This document shows positions 60,755-64,000 of a DNA stretch of 64,000 bases, one piece after another. Source of the stretch: CAYYFX01 sp964571855 (GTDB lineage Bacteria > ARS69); assembly GCA_964571855.1 (NCBI GenBank), contig CAZNDO010000011.1, forward strand, positions 62,001 to 126,000, given 5' to 3'. The first letter of the stretch is position 1. The number at the start of each line of letters is the position of its first letter. The position numbers were made by a program, and so were the translations under genes. The notes beneath the pieces are model-generated. The model was not told the origin of the DNA, made no database searches, and worked only from the letters and a program-made list of their open reading frames with translations.

Positions 60755-60824
60755 GCGCGAGGGCCGTTTGCGGAAGGACATGGGCTGGCGTCAGTTGCGC
60801 CATCAGGGGATCTGCAGCGGTTGG

Positions 60825-60900
60825 GGTAATTGTGGGTATTACCTGGCACGGGGGGGTGGGAAACCCCCGCATCCAATTACCTGCACCGGGGGGGTGGGTA
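60825..60900. repeat. Two ~24-bp direct repeats with G7 runs (iteron-like)
   Basis: ATTACCTGGCACGGGGGGGT (60838 on) and ATTACCTGCACCGGGGGGGT (60876 on) are 38 bases apart, each continuing GGG. GGTAATT at 60825 is the complement of their AATTACC core. They end 17 bases before the Rep-like GTG. Together with the AACAGACCA sites they form a likely control region or replication origin. Confidence 0.6.
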
Positions 60901-60916
60901 ATCCGGAGGGCGTGGG

Positions 60917-61558
60917 GTGAGCGACGCCAACGGAGGGTTGTGGGAGTACGAGGAGCCCGAGGACTCGAGAATGAGCTGTCGGGAGACCCTTGAGTACCTG
61001 AGGAGCGCGCCGTTTGCCATCGTCCGCGCGGACCACTTGGCGCTCGCCTTCGTTCGGAGACCCTCCGGGCAACCGCTGCTGTCGGTGTCGCTGCTGAAGG
61101 TCCTCCTGTGCCTGCTGTTGCACGTCAACTGGGACCCGGGCACTCAGGGGGGATACGCCGCGTGCTGGCCCGGGAGCAAGGCCATCGCACGGGAAACGGG
61201 CCTGTCCGAGAGCGCCGTGATCAAGCACTTGGCCGCACTGTCTGACGGCCCGTACATCGACCGGTCGAGGAACCGCGACGTGCGCTACGCGGGTCTCCGC
61301 GTCATCCGCAAGGCGACCCCCGACGAGGCCGCGAAGGTGCGGGAGCACCTCGGGGCCGTGGGGCGTCCCACGACGGTTTGGATCCTGTGCCATCCGCGAG
61401 ATTGGCGCTTGCCGATCTTCGCTCAGGAGGAGTTCGAGAAGCGACTTGCCCAACTGCGCAGTCGCCCCGCCCGCAAGCGCCGGGCGACGGGATCTGGGCG
61501 GCCGAACGGACGGGAATCGACGCCGTACGACAGAGAACCGGACGGAGGCGCAAGGTGA
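60917..61558 (+). CDS. Rep-like winged-HTH protein
   Basis: 213 residues from a GTG after GGAGGGCG. LLSVSLLKVLLCLLLHVNWDPGTQGGYAACWPGSKAIARETGLSESAVIKHLAALSDGPYIDRSRNRDVRYAGLRV (~45-125) is a helix-turn-helix of the HTH_36/replisome-organiser type found in phage and plasmid replication initiators. The rest is basic, ending in an Arg-rich tail (RPARKRRATGSGR). No ATPase or relaxase motif. With the iteron-like repeats directly upstream I infer a replication or regulatory initiator. Its stop overlaps the methylase GTG. Confidence 0.7.
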   Translation: MSDANGGLWEYEEPEDSRMSCRETLEYLRSAPFAIVRADHLALAFVRRPSGQPLLSVSLLKVLLCLLLHVNWDPGTQGGYAACWPGSKAIARETGLSESAVIKHLAALSDGPYIDRSRNRDVRYAGLRVIRKATPDEAAKVREHLGAVGRPTTVWILCHPRDWRLPIFAQEEFEKRLAQLRSRPARKRRATGSGRPNGRESTPYDREPDGGAR

Positions 61559-62598
61559 AGGCAGCCAGTCGTCGCCGTCAGGCGTTCCTCGACGCCTTGC
61601 CCAGCTACCTCGGCGGCAAGCGCCGCCTTCTCGGCCACATCGCGAAGGTGCTGCCGTCGCCCGCTACGGCCCCGGTGCTCCTCGACGGCTTTCTCGGCGG
61701 CGGGTCGGTGTCGCTCTGGGCGAAGGCGCGGGGCTACCGCGTGACGGCGAACGACGTGGCCGAACGCTCGATCATCGTGGGCCGCGCCCTCCTCGAGAAC
61801 GACCGCGTGAAGCTCTCGTGCGAGGACGTGACGCGGCTCTTCGCGGAGCCCACCGGGGAGCCTGGCTTCGTGGAGCGCGTGTACGGTGGCGAGGTCGTGC
61901 CCGTGCGGCACGCGCGCTTCCTGGACGGCGCGCTCACGGTGGCCCGCTCCACCCCGGGCTCGAAGGGCTGGCTGCTCAGGCTGCTCTGCCTGCGCTACGT
62001 GGTGGCGCTACGGCCCATGGGCAATTTCGGCGCTCGGACGATCGTGAAGCAGATCGACGAGGGCGCGTGGGAGTCGGTCAACCCCACATTCCTGCGCGAC
62101 AAGCTCGCCCGACGGATGGAGGCGCACCCGCGAACGCTATGCGAGGAACTCCGCGTCCGGATCAACCGTGGCGCCTTCGGGACGGGGCTCGACCACGAGG
62201 TCCGGCAAGGCGACGCCGTGGCGTTCCTGCGCGAGACCGAGGGCTCGGTCGCCTACCTCGACCCGCCCTACGGGGGGACGTCCGCCTACGAGTCCGCGCT
62301 CAAGCCGCTCGACTCGATTCTCGCCGGCACGGTGGTCGAGGCCACGCCCTCGCGCTTCAGCGGGCGCGGCACCGAGCCCCTCGACGAACTCCTGGAGGCG
62401 TGCCGGCACATCCCGCACCTCGTGCTCTCTTACGGGAACGCCGCGCTCGACCCCCACGACCTGGAGCGGCTGGTCGCCCGGCACCGTCACGACGTGCGCA
62501 TGGAAGTCCTCCGATACCAGCACCTGGCCGGGCTGGCCTCGGAGGAGTCGCGGGAGCGGAACCGCGAAGTGCTCATATCCGCTGGGAGAGGACGATGA
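61555..62598 (+). CDS. DNA adenine methylase (Dam-like, class alpha)
   Basis: 347 residues from a GTG (GTGA overlap). Motif X/I region LPSYLGGKRRLLGHIAKVLPSP (~15-36) and LLDGFLGGGSVSLWAKARGYRVTANDV (~43-69), and catalytic motif IV SVAYLDPPYGG (~230-241). The PQSY-type ending is LVLSYGNAAL (~285). It methylates N6 of adenine in a short DNA target. Solitary (no endonuclease nearby), as in phages that use it for protection or regulation. ATGA overlap with the next small gene. Confidence 0.9.
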   Translation: MKAASRRRQAFLDALPSYLGGKRRLLGHIAKVLPSPATAPVLLDGFLGGGSVSLWAKARGYRVTANDVAERSIIVGRALLENDRVKLSCEDVTRLFAEPTGEPGFVERVYGGEVVPVRHARFLDGALTVARSTPGSKGWLLRLLCLRYVVALRPMGNFGARTIVKQIDEGAWESVNPTFLRDKLARRMEAHPRTLCEELRVRINRGAFGTGLDHEVRQGDAVAFLRETEGSVAYLDPPYGGTSAYESALKPLDSILAGTVVEATPSRFSGRGTEPLDELLEACRHIPHLVLSYGNAALDPHDLERLVARHRHDVRMEVLRYQHLAGLASEESRERNREVLISAGRGR

Positions 62599-62903
62599 TG
62601 GCGACGAGACCGGACGGCTCGACGGGCAAGACCCCGCACGAGGTGGCGCTGGCCCGGCCGCAGAGCAAGGCGGCGGCGATCCGGGCGAAGTGCTGGGACT
62701 GCGAGGGCGGCGACGCGGACCCGGGCTGGAAGCAGCGGGTGCGGGACTGCGTCGTGGCGGGATGCCCGCTCTGGCACGTCCGGCCCTACCGGGGCAGGGG
62801 GTCAGGGAGATCGGGTGCCGAAATGGCCCTTCCTGGCCGGTTTGGCGGGCACGGAATCGATTCTGAAGGGGCGGCCGCGCCGTCGGCGTGGAGGGCGGGA
62901 TGA
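62595..62903 (+). CDS. Small phage-type Cys-rich (zinc-finger-like) protein
   Basis: 102 residues from the first of two adjacent ATGs after GGAGAGG. The core IRAKCWDCEGGDADPGWKQRVRDCVVAGCPLWHVRPYRGR has a C-x2-C...C-x4-C arrangement that could bind zinc, a pattern I associate with small phage proteins encoded near ParB-like and terminase genes. The C-terminal ~40 residues are low-complexity. Function unknown. Coupled by ATGA overlap to the ParB-like gene. Confidence 0.75.
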   Translation: MMATRPDGSTGKTPHEVALARPQSKAAAIRAKCWDCEGGDADPGWKQRVRDCVVAGCPLWHVRPYRGRGSGRSGAEMALPGRFGGHGIDSEGAAAPSAWRAG

Positions 62904-63538
62904 CCGTGGTCCGGGAGAGCACGCTGAAGGTGGTGGACCTGCCGGTGGAGGCGCTGCAGCCGAATCCCTGGAATCCGAACCGGGTGCCGCCCGAGCTCTT
63001 CGCGAAGCTGCGCGCGTACATCCAGCGCGAGGGCTTCGTGGAGCCGCTCGTCGTGCGGAAGAAGGGCGAGGCCTACGAGATCCTCGGCGGGTTCCACCGC
63101 TGGTCGATCGCGAAGGAGCTGGGCTACGCGGCCGTGCCGTGTGTCGTCGTGGACCTGGACGACCGCCGGGCGAAGATCCTGTCGGTGAACCTCAACGAGC
63201 TGAAGGGGCAGTCCGTGCCCGCGCTCCTAGCCGAGCTCATCCACGACCTGAGCCGGGAACTCACGCTGGACGACTTGGCGTCGCAGTTGCCGTACCAAGT
63301 GCCGGAACTGGAGGACTACCTGAAGCTCCTGCAGATTCCCGACGGGCTGGAGGCGCAGCTCGAGGCCGAGGCCGAGCGCATGGAGCGGGAGCGCGTGCGC
63401 GTGCTGTCCTTCGCGGTGTCCGCGGAGCAGGAGGCGGTGATCGAAGAGGCGCTGACGCGGGCCGCCGGCGCGGCTGGGTCGTCGCGTGCCGCCGTGCTCG
63501 TCCACGTGGCCCGCAAGTTCCTGGAGGCGCAGGGGTGA
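62900..63538 (+). CDS. ParB/Srx-domain protein
   Basis: 212 residues from the ATG after GGAGGGCGG. The ParB-like nuclease domain (~8-95) reads VVDLPVEALQPNPWNPNRVPPELFAKLRAYIQREGFVEPLVVRKKGEAYEILGGFHRWSIAKELGYAAVPCVVVDLDD, with the GG-x-HR-x-A box I read as GGFHRWSIA. The C-terminal half is helical and charged (EAEAERMERERVRVLSF). In phages such proteins accompany methylases and terminases and may act in packaging or DNA nicking. GTGA-coupled to the terminase-like gene. Confidence 0.85.
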   Translation: MTVVRESTLKVVDLPVEALQPNPWNPNRVPPELFAKLRAYIQREGFVEPLVVRKKGEAYEILGGFHRWSIAKELGYAAVPCVVVDLDDRRAKILSVNLNELKGQSVPALLAELIHDLSRELTLDDLASQLPYQVPELEDYLKLLQIPDGLEAQLEAEAERMERERVRVLSFAVSAEQEAVIEEALTRAAGAAGSSRAAVLVHVARKFLEAQG

Positions 63539-64000
63539 AGGAGAAGCAGAAGCACCGGGAGGCGTTCGAGCTCTACTTCGCGATGGGGCCAGGGCGCTCC
63601 CTCACGCGGCTCGCGGCCAAGCTCGGCGTCTCGGAGAGCACCGTGAAGATGTGGTCCCGGGTCTTCCGCTGGGCGGAGCGCATCGAGGAACGGGGCCGCC
63701 AGGCGGCTGCCTCCCTCGTGAAGCAGGCGGGCGACACCGCCGAGGATGAGTTGGCCAAGGACAAGCAGATCGTCCGACTGGGCCTCGCGCACGTCACGAA
63801 GTCGCTGGTGGAGGGCCGGCTCAAGGGCAACGTCTCGGACATCGAGCGGATGATCCGGCTGAAGCGGGAACTCGACGCGGACGGCCGGCGGGGCCAGGAC
63901 ATGGTCTTCCAGGTCACGTGGCCGAGCGCGGTGGGGCCGGACCCCGATGCGGAGGGGGACGTGTACGGCCAGGGCGGCGCAGACGGCGAGCCCCCCGGAC
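63535..64000 (+). CDS. Terminase small-subunit-like HTH protein (3' partial)
   Basis: 155 codons seen before the window ends; GTG start overlaps the previous stop. KEKQKHREAFELYFAMGPGRSLTRLAAKLGVSESTVKMWSRVFRWAERIEERG is a helix-turn-helix of the kind at the N-terminus of phage terminase small subunits, and a charged helical region follows (DELAKDKQIVRLGLAHVTKSLVEGRLKGNVSDIERMIRLKREL). It would recognise the packaging site; the large subunit is expected just outside the window. Confidence 0.75.
   Translation, partial: MKEKQKHREAFELYFAMGPGRSLTRLAAKLGVSESTVKMWSRVFRWAERIEERGRQAAASLVKQAGDTAEDELAKDKQIVRLGLAHVTKSLVEGRLKGNVSDIERMIRLKRELDADGRRGQDMVFQVTWPSAVGPDPDAEGDVYGQGGADGEPPG

Larger units (their letters stand above)
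56464..64000. mobile_element. Integrated prophage-like genomic island (right end outside the window)
   Basis: It begins at the tmRNA 3' end and contains a tyrosine integrase, an excisionase-like HTH protein, a SpoVG-like protein, a Rep-like HTH protein, a DNA adenine methylase, a small zinc-finger protein, a ParB-like protein and a terminase-small-subunit-like gene, in that order. The last five are tightly overlapped on the plus strand, as in a phage early-to-packaging module. Base composition is more mixed than in the host part. Confidence 0.8.

Noticed and set aside
60526..60993. A 155-codon frame in the gap before the Rep-like gene
   Set aside because: Composition is low-complexity, and it runs through the iteron-like repeats and into the Rep-like gene in another frame. 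No domain or good start site.

Overview
The window is a very GC-rich bacterial chromosome segment. Several secreted proteins end in FlgD-like Ig tails and carry FG-GAP/VCBS repeats. There is also a gingipain-like C25 protease, an OmpA-type envelope protein, many multihaem c-type cytochromes and a bacillithiol pathway. Together these point to a Gram-negative, diderm member of the FCB/Eisenbacteria-like lineages. That placement is inference, because the window has no rRNA or other robust phylogenetic marker.

Layout. 1-8.8 kb: tail of a secreted FG-GAP protein, a HAD hydrolase, a membrane-anchored pseudokinase, a 58-residue histone-fold protein, rlmN, a secreted SH3-like protein, a sensor kinase and a TusA-like protein. 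8.8-20.7 kb: envelope block (OmpA-like protein, Wzi-like barrel, small barrel, beta-helix protein, giant C25 protease). 20.8-28 kb: pyruvate kinase, an HDOD protein, a GAF/PAS/HisKA protein without an ATPase domain, a selenocysteine-containing tetrahaem protein, an S1/P1-type nuclease and a response regulator. 28-33 kb: methyltransferase-bshC-bshB-bshA operon, hydrolase, msrB. 34-43.6 kb: hypothetical secreted protein, methyltransferase, pdxH, tRNA-Leu, O-antigen-ligase-like protein, glycosyltransferase, smpB, amidase, GerMN protein, rph, rdgB. 43.6-44 kb: tRNA Pro-Arg-His cluster. 44.1-55.8 kb: electron-transfer block with a hexahaem cytochrome, an outer-membrane barrel, a lipoprotein, a PpiC isomerase, a 42-CxxCH cytochrome, an NHL protein and a second selenoprotein. 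55.9-56.5 kb: tRNA-Lys and tmRNA. From the tmRNA 3' end to the window edge: an integrated prophage-like island (integrase, excisionase-like, SpoVG-like, Rep-like, DNA adenine methylase, ParB-like, terminase-small-subunit-like).

The most notable result is a pair of genes interrupted by an in-frame UGA at a redox-active cysteine position. One is a degenerate 5'-nucleotidase-like/tetrahaem protein with a C-G-U motif. The other is a thioredoxin-like lipoprotein with a U-G-Y-C motif. Each has a hairpin that fits the bacterial SECIS geometry downstream of the UGA, and the second lies directly behind the 42-haem cytochrome operon. I infer a selenium-dependent periplasmic thiol/electron system tied to multihaem cytochromes. 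No selenocysteine machinery genes (selA, selB, selC, selD) lie in the window.

Other points: a bacterial histone, a methyltransferase leading the bacillithiol operon (possibly N-methyl-bacillithiol), a ~140 bp intergenic repeat found twice directly after stop codons, two apparently leaderless promoters, and clustered short repeats in front of the island's Rep-like gene.
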